Source: Candidatus Thiodiazotropha endoloripes (GTDB lineage Bacteria; Pseudomonadota; Gammaproteobacteria; Chromatiales; Chromatiaceae). From it: a stretch of DNA of 64,000 nt. Positions 48,072-56,833 of the stretch are shown piece by piece; positions within the stretch are counted from its first letter, which is position 1, and every line of letters starts with the position of its first letter. The notes under the pieces were generated by a model. It worked only from the letters and a program-made list of their open reading frames with translations. It had not been told where the DNA came from and made no database searches. A program made the translations under genes and the position numbers. Location: contig LVKA01000026.1 of the NCBI GenBank assembly GCA_001709035.1, forward strand, positions 62,001 through 126,000. Reading direction: 5' to 3'.

Positions 48072-48946
48072 AGCTTGGGCTGAGGATTGCGGTCAACACA
48101 CTGGTTGGCGCGATTCAGGGTGTACCCGCTCTGCTCAAGCTTTTTGATCAGTACCAGGTCAAGGCCAGTTTCTTCTTTGCCACAGGTCCGGATAAAAGTG
48201 GCCGGCTGATTAATAAGAGTCAACAGCCCTGGTACCCTCATCTGCCCCTGAACTCACGCCTCTACGGCGTGCTGCTAAAGCCGCCACAAATAGTCGACGA
48301 AGCTGGGGATAGGATGCGCGCAGTCGCTGCTGCCGGTCATGAGACAGGCATCCTTTGTCATGATCGTGGCCGTTGGCTGAAGGGATTAGCCCATGCCGAT
48401 GAAGCCTGGACTCGCAGTGAATTGCTGAAGGCTGTCGACAGATACACTGACCTGTTTGGTAATCGGCCCAGCTGCATGGCATCCGCCGGCTGGCAATCCA
48501 ACCCTCATCTGCTGCGCCTGCAACAGGAGCTGGGCTTCGACTACGCCAGCGATGTCCGGGGAAAGAGCGCTTTTTTACCGCTGTTACAGAATATCGAATC
48601 CAGCTGCCCGCAACTGCCGACCACCCTACCGACGATCAGTGAGCTGCTCAGACAGGGGGGAGAGATCAATCTGCAGAATGTGCATGAGTATCTCTATGCG
48701 GAGAGTCAGCATATTCTGCCCCATGGACATATCTATGCCTGTGATGCGGAGGTGGAGGGCATTGCCCATCTTGATGTTCTTGAGAAACTGGTGGTGATGT
48801 GGCGCAATCTGGACGAGGGGATTCAGCCACTGCATGCTTTTCTGGATGAGCAAAACAGGGCGCAACTGAAAACACACCTGATCGGCTGGTCGAATGAGAT
48901 GACGGGGGAGATCTATCAGGCAACCCAGAGTCTAAAGCAAGATTAA
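48068..48946 (+). CDS. ArnD-like polysaccharide-deacetylase-fold protein, catalytic motifs altered
   Basis: 292 residues resembling ArnD, the deformylase of the aminoarabinose lipid A pathway (KLGLRIAVNTLVGAIQGVPALLKLFDQYQVKASFFFATGPDKSG, AAAGHETGILCHDRGRW, SAGWQSNPHLLRLQQELGFDYASDVRG). ArnD and NodB enzymes need acidic residues in motif 1 (DVDT in ArnD); here it reads AVNT, and the motif 2 His-rich HAWDHHAW is CHDRGRW. So the metal site looks lost. No other arn genes are present. It is translationally coupled to trhP. It may be a pseudoenzyme or have changed chemistry. Confidence 0.72.
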   Translation: MKLGLRIAVNTLVGAIQGVPALLKLFDQYQVKASFFFATGPDKSGRLINKSQQPWYPHLPLNSRLYGVLLKPPQIVDEAGDRMRAVAAAGHETGILCHDRGRWLKGLAHADEAWTRSELLKAVDRYTDLFGNRPSCMASAGWQSNPHLLRLQQELGFDYASDVRGKSAFLPLLQNIESSCPQLPTTLPTISELLRQGGEINLQNVHEYLYAESQHILPHGHIYACDAEVEGIAHLDVLEKLVVMWRNLDEGIQPLHAFLDEQNRAQLKTHLIGWSNEMTGEIYQATQSLKQD

Positions 48947-49091
48947 GTGGATCAATTTCCGAGTCATTTTCAGTGCTGTAAGTGACATATGGTTGCCCGC
49001 GAGAAAGGTTTTATATATCAAAAAGGGTAACGAAACCGTTTGCAATATTGGCCACAACAAATATCAGATTGCCAAACAAGAACAAAGAGCT

Positions 49092-49126
49092 CCCCTCTCC
49101 CCTTGAGGGAGAGGGGCTTTTGGTTT
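49092..49126 (+). terminator. Hairpin terminator in the 48.9-49.3 kb gap
   Basis: Perfect 10-bp stem CCCCTCTCCC/GGGAGAGGGG, loop CTTGA, then CTTTTGGTTTT. It probably ends the trhP operon. The sequence is also of a kind commonly repeated in proteobacterial intergenic DNA. The remaining 330 bp before the AraC gene shows nothing else. Confidence 0.65.
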
Positions 49127-49276
49127 TGGTCAAAGTGGATTTGCCAGCTATCAGAGAGGTTGGCTAAAACATTGATACTTCACGACAGGAGTACCTTCTG
49201 TGCACACTCATCAATCCAAAAAACCGCAAACATTATCAGACCGGATTGATTACGCTGAATCACAGGAGGTAACAGT

Positions 49277-50161
49277 ATGAAGAAGACAACAGCAGAGAAC
49301 TACCGGCAACGGGTTATCCGGGTGATCGAGTATATCCACGACCACCTGGATGATGATCTCAACATCAACCTGCTGGCGGATGTCGCATTCATGTCACCCT
49401 ACCATTTTCACCGTATCTATCGGGAGTTGGCCAGGGAGACCCTGAATGCGACCATCCGACGTCTACGCCTCCAACGTGCGGCTGTTGAATTAATCAGTTC
49501 AACCAAGTCGATACTACGCATAGCCACCTCGGCTACCTATGGCAGCCCCGAAGCCTTTACCCGTGCGTTCACACATCAGTTCGGTGAATCCCCCACCGAA
49601 TACCGAAGTGCAAGACGTAACAGTAAGAGGAACGAACCCTTTGTGGCTATGCTACCAACTGCGAGAGAGGAGTATCGTGACATGTACAATGTTGAAATTG
49701 TTGATTTCAAACCGGTCAATCTGATTGGCTATTCCCATCAGGGTGACTATATGGAGATAGGCAGAACGTTTGAAAAGTTGTTTGTATATGCCTCCAGCCA
49801 TAATTTGCTGAGTGATAAGACTCGTTCAATCGGTCTCTATTTTGATGATCCAAAGACCGTGGAGTCTAAGAAGCTTAGGGCATTTGCCGCCATTTCTGTA
49901 GTGGATCAGACGGATCTGCCGGAAGCTGGTGAAGCGCCTGAAACGAATCGGATTCCGGGCGGGACCTGTGTGAGCCTACTGTTCAAAGGCTCTTATGCGG
50001 AGCTGGAGAAGCCCTATGACTGGTTGTTTGGTCAGTGGCTGCCACAAAGTGGCTATGAGGCGGTGGACTTTCCACCCTTTGAAGAGTATCTCAACGATCC
50101 AAAGGATACACCGCCGAGTGAGTTGTTGACACGTATCAACTGCTTCGTTACCAACGCTTGA
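49277..50161 (+). CDS. AraC-family regulator with GyrI-like effector domain
   Basis: 294 residues. Two helix-turn-helix motifs form the AraC DNA-binding domain at the N terminus (about 10-112; INLLADVAFMSPYHFHRIYREL and YGSPEAFTRAFTHQFGESPTEYR). The C-terminal half (about 132-294) is a GyrI-like/SbmC ligand-binding domain (VEIVDFKPVNLIGYSHQGDY ... IPGGTCVSLLFKGSYAELEKPYDWLFGQWLPQSG), as in Rob and multidrug-sensing regulators. Excellent ribosome binding site AGGAGG. It likely responds to a small hydrophobic compound; targets are unknown. Confidence 0.9.
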   Translation: MKKTTAENYRQRVIRVIEYIHDHLDDDLNINLLADVAFMSPYHFHRIYRELARETLNATIRRLRLQRAAVELISSTKSILRIATSATYGSPEAFTRAFTHQFGESPTEYRSARRNSKRNEPFVAMLPTAREEYRDMYNVEIVDFKPVNLIGYSHQGDYMEIGRTFEKLFVYASSHNLLSDKTRSIGLYFDDPKTVESKKLRAFAAISVVDQTDLPEAGEAPETNRIPGGTCVSLLFKGSYAELEKPYDWLFGQWLPQSGYEAVDFPPFEEYLNDPKDTPPSELLTRINCFVTNA

Positions 50162-50330
50162 GGTTGGTGTCTGATTCTGTGGTCTCATAACAGTTCAGAG
50201 TGAGTGTCAAACATGGTGCGGTTTAGCCGCGCCATGTATCTATGGTGATTCAAGCCGAATAGTTCATGGCCGCTAACTATTTGGTGACCGGCTTAATAGC
50301 CAAGATAGTGGTTAATTTCAGCAGATCATC

Positions 50331-50777
50331 ATGAATATGAACTCAAGCAAGATATACTGGGTTTTGCTGCCCATTCTGCTGTTGTCAGCGGCTGTCGCTG
50401 AGGCGGAGATATTCAAGTGGACCGATGAGCATGGAAAGGTTCATTTCTCTGACAAACAACCAGCCGATGCTGAAGCCAGTGAAGTCAAACTTAAGATCAA
50501 TACCATCAAAAGTGTCAGTTTTGACCGGTCAATTTTCAATTTCGGTAAAAAGGTAGTGATCTACAGCACCGATTGGTGTGGCCATTGTGAAAAGGCCAAA
50601 CGCTATTTCAAACGGAAAAAGATCAAATATACCGAATACGATATTGAAAAGAGTAGCAAGGGAAAAAGGCAGTATAAGAAGATGGGTGCAACCGGTGTGC
50701 CGGTTATTCTGGTCGGTAAACGACGAATGAATGGATTCAGTGAAGCTGGGTTTGAGAAGATCTATAACAACCCTTAG
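50331..50777 (+). CDS. Exported DUF4124-glutaredoxin fusion protein
   Basis: 148 residues. Signal peptide (about 1-25, ending AVAEA), a DUF4124 segment (EIFKWTDEHGKVHFSDKQPAD), then a glutaredoxin-like domain with active site CGHC (STDWCGHCEKAKRYFKRKK) and the cis-Pro TGVPVILVG. The domain order predicts a periplasmic thiol-disulfide protein. Start ATG 50331 or 50337. It ends facing the NadE-like gene across a terminator. Confidence 0.85.
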   Translation: MNMNSSKIYWVLLPILLLSAAVAEAEIFKWTDEHGKVHFSDKQPADAEASEVKLKINTIKSVSFDRSIFNFGKKVVIYSTDWCGHCEKAKRYFKRKKIKYTEYDIEKSSKGKRQYKKMGATGVPVILVGKRRMNGFSEAGFEKIYNNP

Positions 50778-50802
50778 TCGTAGTTCGTGTCGTCGGGTTA
50801 AT

Positions 50803-50840
50803 AAGGATGGGCAGGCTCGATTAAGCCGATACCCATCCTT
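50803..50840. terminator. Hairpin between convergent genes
   Basis: AAGGATGGG (50803-50811) pairs perfectly with CCCATCCTT (50832-50840) across a 20-nt loop. It sits midway between the convergent glutaredoxin and NadE-like genes and may serve both strands, though the T-tracts are short. Confidence 0.55.
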
Positions 50841-50851
50841 CTTAAAGGCTA

Positions 50852-51847
50852 CTACAGATCCAACTCAGTGATCGGATCGATCAAATAGGGCTTGGCATGC
50901 AGGTAGTGGGTGGTTTTACGTTTATTGTCGATGTCCTGCTTGACGAATTTCGCCTGATCTTCACTGATTCCCAGCATTTCGGCCAGCTCATGGGCTGTGG
51001 CGCCATGGTTATGGGCCCACAACGCTTTATCCATCTCCTGGTAAGGCAGGGCGAAGTAGAATTCATCCTGGCCCTGGGGCAGGCTGTAGGTGTCGGTGGT
51101 AGGAATGGCGTCGCAGATCGAGTCTGGCAGTCCAAGGTGTTTCGCCAGTGCATAGACCTGGGTTTTGTAGAGATGGGCGATCGGTTTCACATCGGCCGAG
51201 CCGTCACCGTTCTTGACGAAAAAGCCCTGATCGTATTCGAGTCGGTTGGGGGTGCCGACCACCGCATAGTTCAACCGGTCTGCGTGATAGTACTCGATGG
51301 TTTTACGAATACGCTGTTTGTAGTTGGTGGCAGCGACGATCTGCAGATACTCGCGCAGATCCAGGCGCTTCTCCTGAAGATTGCCTGATGGATCCTGCAC
51401 CACCAGCATGAAATGGTTGACCTGACCATCGATCCCGCCTTTGATCACAATCTTGTTTTTCCAGCCATCGGTATATTCCGGAAAGGTCTTTTTGATCGCT
51501 TCATCACGGGCATCGTAACAGCCGATTGCTTCAAGGGTGGAAGCGATGTTGTGCTGGGTGCTCTCAACACCGAGGTGCTGGATCAACTGGCTGCTTCTTG
51601 ATTGGGTGTCTTCCGCTGAATCCACTTCGGGGAGCTGCATGAAAAAACACTTCTTGGGACCGATTGCTCGTACGGCAAGCGCCGCCGAGACCGAGCTGTC
51701 AATACCACCGGAAACCGCAACCACCAAACCACGTTTTCTGAGTTTGCTGCGCAACAGTTCACGCATGGTTTCACAGATGTGTTGTGCGGCTTGTTCACGG
51801 TCGAAATTGAGAACTTCTGCTTCGTACCGTTCTGAAAAGGATTGCAT
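50852..51847 (-). CDS. nadE: NAD synthetase-like amide-forming enzyme (NadE family)
   Basis: 331 residues, longer than the 275 of E. coli NadE, with no glutaminase domain. The ATP-pyrophosphatase loop SGGIDSS is at 46-52, and the substrate-binding segment NRLEYDQGFFVKNGDGSADVKPIAHLYKTQVY matches ammonia-dependent NAD synthetases. Extra length lies in the middle (ARDEAIKKTFPEYTDGWKNKIVIKGGIDGQVNHF) and the C terminus. It may be the cell's NAD synthetase. Its position after an acyl ligase, ACP and asparagine-synthetase-like gene also allows a specialised amidation role. It is the last gene of the leftward cluster. Confidence 0.8.
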   Translation of the reverse strand: MQSFSERYEAEVLNFDREQAAQHICETMRELLRSKLRKRGLVVAVSGGIDSSVSAALAVRAIGPKKCFFMQLPEVDSAEDTQSRSSQLIQHLGVESTQHNIASTLEAIGCYDARDEAIKKTFPEYTDGWKNKIVIKGGIDGQVNHFMLVVQDPSGNLQEKRLDLREYLQIVAATNYKQRIRKTIEYYHADRLNYAVVGTPNRLEYDQGFFVKNGDGSADVKPIAHLYKTQVYALAKHLGLPDSICDAIPTTDTYSLPQGQDEFYFALPYQEMDKALWAHNHGATAHELAEMLGISEDQAKFVKQDIDNKRKTTHYLHAKPYLIDPITELDL

Positions 51848-52004
51848 GCTGATTCTCCCCTTGATTCTGTTTATTGCCCATCCGGTATGCGACTGACTGC
51901 GCTACAGGTTAGGTTTTGCTAATTTCCAATTGCTTAAACTTTCATTTTGCTGGTTGTCGGTCTCTATGACCGGTTGCCCAAACTCCAGGATGTCTGCAAC
52001 CTGT

Positions 52005-53546
52005 TTACGATTTCTCTTTAGATTGCAGTTGAAACTTCTGGATCTTTCCCGAGGCTGTTTTCGGGAGTTCTGAGATGAATTCAATACTCTTTGGGATCTT
52101 ATAGATAGCCAAATTCTGCTTGCAGTGTCTCTGAATCACTTTTTTATCTGTCTGCTGGTCACTCTTGGGAACGATGAATGCCTTGATGATCTCACCCAGC
52201 ATCTCATCCGGTATCCCAACTACGGCGACTTCCATGACACAGTCGAGCTCCTGAATCACCTCTTCAATCTCTTTTGGGCTAATGCGGTTGGCGCCACTTT
52301 TGATCATGTCGGATGATCGGCCGTCGATGTAGAGATAGCCATCCTCATCGGTATGCGCCAGATCGCCGGTATAGAGCCAGCCATCTTTTAAAACCTGAGC
52401 GCTCTTTTCCGTATCGCGCCAATAGCCCTGCATGATGTTTTCACCGTAGGCACAAATCTCGCCGGTCGCTCCTGGAGGGGTTACCTTACCCTGTTTGTCG
52501 CGCACCTCGATCTTGGTATCGGGTATGGCTATGCCGATAGACCCCCGTTTTTCACAGATCTGTGCAGGCGGCAGGTAAGTAAGGCGTGCACTCGCCTCGG
52601 TCTGACCATACATGATGAAGATTTCGGTTTTGGGCAGCGCCGCCAGTAGTTTATCGGTGAGTGCCGGGGCCATGGCTCCTCCGGCCTGGGTCAGGTATCT
52701 CAGTTTACTCAGATCATAGTCACTCAGATTGACCCGACCCAGCAGTAGGGCAAAGGTGGACGGTACTCCGGAAAAGCCGCTTACCGCTTCATTTGCAATG
52801 CGATCCACGACCCGGTGTGGATAGACCAGGTTATTCTCCAGAACCAGCGAACCACCCACAGCAAGATGGGTATGCAGCACTGAGTTGCCGTAGGAGTAGT
52901 AGAAGGGCAATACATTTAGAATACTGTCCTCGCTGCTCAACTGCAGGTATTTCTGAATGGAATCGATATTGGCGCTGAGATTGGCGTGACTGAGCGTCAC
53001 CCCTTTGGGACTGCCGGTGGTTCCGGAGGTGTAGATGATTGAGGCCAGATCAGTCGGTGAGAGTGCCATCTTTGGCATGGTGCTGCGGGCTTGTGTAATT
53101 GTCGTCCAGAGCGTATGGCCTTCTGTCGATTGATCCGGTTTCGGCTCTCCAACGCTGACAAGTTCAACACTCTGATCGAGTCTGCGGAGGATCTCGCTTA
53201 ATTCACCATGCCCTTGATCGATAAACAGCCATTTGGCATTGGAGTGATCTGTCCAATTGAGGATATCCCGGGCTTTGGCCTGGGTATTGAGCGCCACTGT
53301 GACGCCGCCAGCCGCCCAGATACCGTAGAATACGGCTGCATAATTTGCCGAATTGGTGACCACCATGGCCACCCGGTCACCCTTGTTTAAGCCGGAATCA
53401 GTCAGATAACCGGCAACCTGAGCAATACTCTCCTGAAGCTGACGGTAGCTGTATTGCCCAGATGCATCCGCAATCGCGAGCTTGTCCGGGTAGCTTTCCG
53501 CGATCGTTGTGAAACGATCGATCAATGGCAACGCCGCAGCTGTCAC
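52005..53546 (-). CDS. Acyl-CoA/acyl-ACP ligase (AMP-forming)
   Basis: 513-residue adenylate-forming enzyme. The AMP-binding P-loop YTSGTTGSPKG is at 172-182, the adenine/ribose segment YTGDLAHTDEDGYLYIDGR follows, and the catalytic lysine is in the C-terminal PKTASGKIQKF. It starts with GTG one base after the ACP stop codon, so the two are translated together and the ligase probably loads that carrier protein. Exosortase-associated acyl ligases share this organisation; substrate is unknown. Confidence 0.88.
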   Translation of the reverse strand: MTAAALPLIDRFTTIAESYPDKLAIADASGQYSYRQLQESIAQVAGYLTDSGLNKGDRVAMVVTNSANYAAVFYGIWAAGGVTVALNTQAKARDILNWTDHSNAKWLFIDQGHGELSEILRRLDQSVELVSVGEPKPDQSTEGHTLWTTITQARSTMPKMALSPTDLASIIYTSGTTGSPKGVTLSHANLSANIDSIQKYLQLSSEDSILNVLPFYYSYGNSVLHTHLAVGGSLVLENNLVYPHRVVDRIANEAVSGFSGVPSTFALLLGRVNLSDYDLSKLRYLTQAGGAMAPALTDKLLAALPKTEIFIMYGQTEASARLTYLPPAQICEKRGSIGIAIPDTKIEVRDKQGKVTPPGATGEICAYGENIMQGYWRDTEKSAQVLKDGWLYTGDLAHTDEDGYLYIDGRSSDMIKSGANRISPKEIEEVIQELDCVMEVAVVGIPDEMLGEIIKAFIVPKSDQQTDKKVIQRHCKQNLAIYKIPKSIEFISELPKTASGKIQKFQLQSKEKS

Positions 53547-53547
53547 T

Positions 53548-53793
53548 CTATTGGCTCTTGCGTCCGATGAAAGCGACGATGTTGTTTACGGAATCAAGGT
53601 TTTCCGGGACCATCTCGGTATCCTCGACCTTGATGCTGAATTCATCTTCCAGAAAATAGATCACTTCCAGAATACCGGTCGAGTCGAGGATGCCCTTATC
53701 CAGGAAGGAATCCCCACTATCCAGGGCTGATTGGTCGTCGGTGAACAAATAGTTTTCCAGGATGTAGTTTCTGATCTGCGCTTCTGCTGACAT
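53548..53793 (-). CDS. Acyl carrier protein
   Basis: 81-residue carrier protein with the phosphopantetheine attachment site Ser38 in GILDSTGILEV (Asp-Ser followed by Thr rather than the usual Leu/Met of FabD-type ACPs). Acidic helices 2 and 3 are present (EVIYFLEDEFSIKVEDTEMVPENLDSVNNIVAFI). It is not the fatty-acid ACP by sequence or context. Start ATG with AGGAAT upstream. Immediately upstream of the ligase. Confidence 0.9.
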   Translation of the reverse strand: MSAEAQIRNYILENYLFTDDQSALDSGDSFLDKGILDSTGILEVIYFLEDEFSIKVEDTEMVPENLDSVNNIVAFIGRKSQ

Positions 53794-53908
53794 GGGTATT
53801 CCTAAAGGTCTGATAATAGTTTGATGTCGGAATGATACTTTATTAAAAAGCTCAAAAAAACGTTAAATAATCACTCGTGCACTGTCCTAATACGGGTATG
53901 CCGGTTAC

Positions 53909-54197
53909 CTAGGGCCAGTTAACACGATTCCAATACGCTCTGTTGTGCCTGAAAAAGTGACAATCAGGGCACGAGGAGCCTAGTTTGGTTGTTCCAAATG
54001 AGTGACAAGCAACACCGAGCGGCGCTTTTTCAGGCGCAACCCCCCATATCGATATGAAAAGAGAGGCTGGGGCTGTTTTTGCGCCCAGCGGCGTTATCAT
54101 TTGCTCATGTAGAATACCTACACCACGCTTTTACTGCCTTGCTGGGCACAAAAACAGCCCTTGCAGGGCGTATTGGAATCGTGATTACAAGCCCTAG
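53909..54197. repeat. Dispersed inverted-repeat element, copy B (MITE-like, 289 bp)
   Basis: Termini of 34 bp are inverted repeats matching at 29 of 34 positions (CTAGGGCCAGTTAACACGAT... against CTAGGGCTTGTAATCACGAT...). Between them are two successive hairpins: arms near 53943-53960 and 54022-54040, and arms 54071-54089 and 54141-54159 (GGCTGTTTTTGCGCCCAGC, 18 of 19). The left half matches copy A at 1038-1201 in inverted orientation. It is noncoding and separates the asnB-like gene from the ACP gene. The remaining parts of the 53794-54276 gap show nothing else. Confidence 0.8.
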
Positions 54198-54276
54198 TGT
54201 GGTGTCTGATCTTGTTTGACGATTATAGAAGCCCTTATCGGACAGTCTCGCGCTAACTGAAGTCTCCCCGGTAGCT

Positions 54277-56205
54277 CTACTCCGCATTGCCCCGAATAAA
54301 CTGGTCATCGACCAGCATGGTTGAGAGGATGCCAACGAACGCCATGTTGTCACCGAATCCCAATGCCTTGCCCCTGGCGCACTTTTTCAGCAGCATATTG
54401 GTCGCTTTGGGATTGAAATAGCCCGCCTGTTTGATGCGCGACTCACTGAATAGCTCTTCCACATAGTCCAGAGGTCTGCCATCTTTGAAAAATGATTGGC
54501 TGTCTGGCGCCCGATAGGGCTGCTTGCTGCGGCTCCTGATGCTCTCCGGTATCAGGCCTTTCATGGTCTTTTTCAGCATGTATTTTTCGTTCAATCCCAT
54601 GATTTTGTAGCGGCTGGGCAGTTTCGCGGCAAACTCAATCACCCGGTGATCGAGAAACGGGAAACGGCCTTCGATGGAGTTGGCCATCGCGACCCGGTCA
54701 CCCTGGGAGCAGAGCAGGTAGCCTGCCAGTAGGGTGTGGGCTTCAATATACTGATCCTGGTTAAGCGGTTTCCACTGTTCAATGCCTTCCGGCAGAATCC
54801 TTTCGATGTTGGAATAATCCACGGCAGGTACGCCTGCCCGGGCTTCATCGGAGAAGAACTGCATGATGCGCTGGGTCGTCGCCCAACGAGGAATATGGGC
54901 AAAGAAAGGTTTTTTCAGGTGTTCCAGGCCCTGCTGAAAAAAACGCTGGGTAAACGCCCCGCTGGCAGTCGGTGAGTGCTTGAGATAGGGGTAGAGACGC
55001 TGCAGGATGAGCGGCCGCCACTCGGATTCTGGGGCGTGGCTCCAGAAGCGCCTGACTTTAGCCTCCTTGAATATATCGTAGCCGCCGAATACCTCATCGG
55101 CTCCTTCACCGGTCAAAACCACCTTATAGTCTGCTTCACGCACAGCACCCGAGAGCAACATCAGTGGCGTGGGCGCAGTGCGTACAATCGCTGTTTCAGC
55201 GTGTTGTATGACTCGGGGAAAAGCCTCACCGATATCGGAGCGTTTGCACAACACATGGGTGTGGTGTGTACCCAGGTAATTCACCAGATCCTGTTGGAAA
55301 CCACTCTCATCGAACTCCTCATCCTCAAAGCCGATGGAGAAGGTTCTAAGTGGTGTGTCGGTGTAGTTTTTGATCAGTGACGTCAGAACGGAAGAGTCGA
55401 GTCCGCCACTCAGATAGGCGCCGACCGGGACATCGGAGCGCAGTTGCAGCCTCACCGAGTCGATCATAAGTGAGCGCAGCTCTTCAGCCCATTCATCGGC
55501 TGATTTGTCGTGATCAATCTGATCGTTGGGGAAGTCCCAGTCCCAATAGCGATGGATGTGGATCTCACCCTGATCGATGACCATCATGCAGCCGGGTGGC
55601 AACACCTGTATGTTGTCGAACAGGGAGTTTGGCGGTAGGGCGCTCCAGAATGTGAAAACCTCCTGCAGTGCGGTGAGATTGATCCTTTTACTGATCGCAG
55701 GATGTGCGAAAAGGGATTTTACCTCTGAGGCAAAATAGAGCCTGCCAGCAATTTCTGTGTAGAACAGAGGTCTGATGCCGGCCCGGTCCCGGGCAATCAC
55801 CAATCGTTGTTTGTTGTTGTCCCAAAGTGCGATGGCGAACTGTCCATTGAGAGAGTCGACGAATTTGTCGCCATACTGCTCATAGAGGTGGACGATAACC
55901 TCGGTATCCGAATGGGTATAGAACTGGTGACCCAGCTTCTCCAGCTCCTCACGTAATTCCAGGTAGTTAAAGATTTCACCGTTGAATACAACCTGGATGG
56001 TCTGATCCTCATTGTGGATCGGTTGATCACCCCCGGCCAGGTCGATGATGCTGAGTCGCGCATGGGCCAAACCAACCCGGTTATGGCAAAAGAAGCCATA
56101 TCCGTCAGGCCCGCGATGATGGACTGCATGGATCATACGTTCCAATTCATCTCTGGAGGGGGATGCGCCGTCAGTAAGATTCAAAATACCTGCTATACCG
56201 CACAT
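54277..56205 (-). CDS. asnB: Asparagine synthetase-like glutamine amidotransferase
   Basis: 642 residues. N-terminal Ntn glutaminase domain beginning MCGIAGILN (nucleophile Cys2), then a synthetase domain with PP-loop LSGGLDSS at 265-272 and GEGADEVFGGYD. It transfers ammonia from glutamine to an AMP-activated carboxylate. Length and neighbours (ACP, acyl ligase, ABC exporter) are those of AsnB-like enzymes in exopolysaccharide/exosortase or natural-product clusters rather than the housekeeping asparagine synthetase. Which of these applies cannot be settled from sequence alone. Confidence 0.85.
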   Translation of the reverse strand: MCGIAGILNLTDGASPSRDELERMIHAVHHRGPDGYGFFCHNRVGLAHARLSIIDLAGGDQPIHNEDQTIQVVFNGEIFNYLELREELEKLGHQFYTHSDTEVIVHLYEQYGDKFVDSLNGQFAIALWDNNKQRLVIARDRAGIRPLFYTEIAGRLYFASEVKSLFAHPAISKRINLTALQEVFTFWSALPPNSLFDNIQVLPPGCMMVIDQGEIHIHRYWDWDFPNDQIDHDKSADEWAEELRSLMIDSVRLQLRSDVPVGAYLSGGLDSSVLTSLIKNYTDTPLRTFSIGFEDEEFDESGFQQDLVNYLGTHHTHVLCKRSDIGEAFPRVIQHAETAIVRTAPTPLMLLSGAVREADYKVVLTGEGADEVFGGYDIFKEAKVRRFWSHAPESEWRPLILQRLYPYLKHSPTASGAFTQRFFQQGLEHLKKPFFAHIPRWATTQRIMQFFSDEARAGVPAVDYSNIERILPEGIEQWKPLNQDQYIEAHTLLAGYLLCSQGDRVAMANSIEGRFPFLDHRVIEFAAKLPSRYKIMGLNEKYMLKKTMKGLIPESIRSRSKQPYRAPDSQSFFKDGRPLDYVEELFSESRIKQAGYFNPKATNMLLKKCARGKALGFGDNMAFVGILSTMLVDDQFIRGNAE

Positions 56206-56352
56206 GTTTTCTTTTTCGGTCCTTTATCAATCGGGTGTTACAGGCCAATAGTTTGAGGATTCCCTACAGCCCTGCGTCATGGACTTTAACATGCTCCTAG
56301 GGGTGTTGCCGATAGGGTGTCATGATAAATCCAGTATCTGATTGTTGTTGAA

Positions 56353-56826
56353 TCAGTAATCGGTGCGTTGATCGCTGGATTTCCAGGCTTTGAACAGTAG
56401 CAGGCTTGCATCACGCATGATCTGTAGGCTGGGCATCAGACGTTTTTCTGGTGGTTTGCACATTTCCGTTGCGATTAGATTGTCGTCGAAGCCGTTGGCT
56501 GCGGCATCTTCGGCATTGGCGGCATACACAAGTCGTTCTATTCTAGCCCAGTAGGTGGCACTGAGACACATCGGGCAGGGTTCACAGGTTGTGTAGAGTA
56601 CCGCACCGGCCAGATTGAAATTTTGCTGATGCTGGCAGGCCTTTCGGATTGCCTGCATCTCAGCATGGGCGGTGGGATCATTGAGATGTACAACCTGATT
56701 CCAGCCAGCTCCAATGATCCGATTCTCTACCACAATCACAGCACCAAATGGACCACCATGTCCCAGCGCCAGGCCTTGCTGTGCCTGTTTAAGCGCCTGT
56801 TCCATGAATCGTTGATCCTGATCCAC
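56353..56826 (-). CDS. Cytidine/guanine deaminase-family protein
   Basis: 157-residue zinc deaminase with HAE (His54, Glu56) and PCPMC (Cys84, Cys87). The pattern GGPFGAVIVVENRIIGAGWNQVVHLNDPTAHAEMQAIRKAC and the C-terminal NGFDDN segment resemble Bacillus-type guanine deaminases more than tRNA-specific TadA. GTG start 7 nt after the permease stop; an ATG 7 codons in is the alternative. Whether it belongs to the cluster or is a purine-salvage gene is open. Confidence 0.82.
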   Translation of the reverse strand: MDQDQRFMEQALKQAQQGLALGHGGPFGAVIVVENRIIGAGWNQVVHLNDPTAHAEMQAIRKACQHQQNFNLAGAVLYTTCEPCPMCLSATYWARIERLVYAANAEDAAANGFDDNLIATEMCKPPEKRLMPSLQIMRDASLLLFKAWKSSDQRTDY

Positions 56827-56833
56827 TGCCTGC

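Noticed and set aside
48068-48946. Naming the deacetylase-like gene arnD
   Set aside because: Key motif residues differ and no other arn genes are present.
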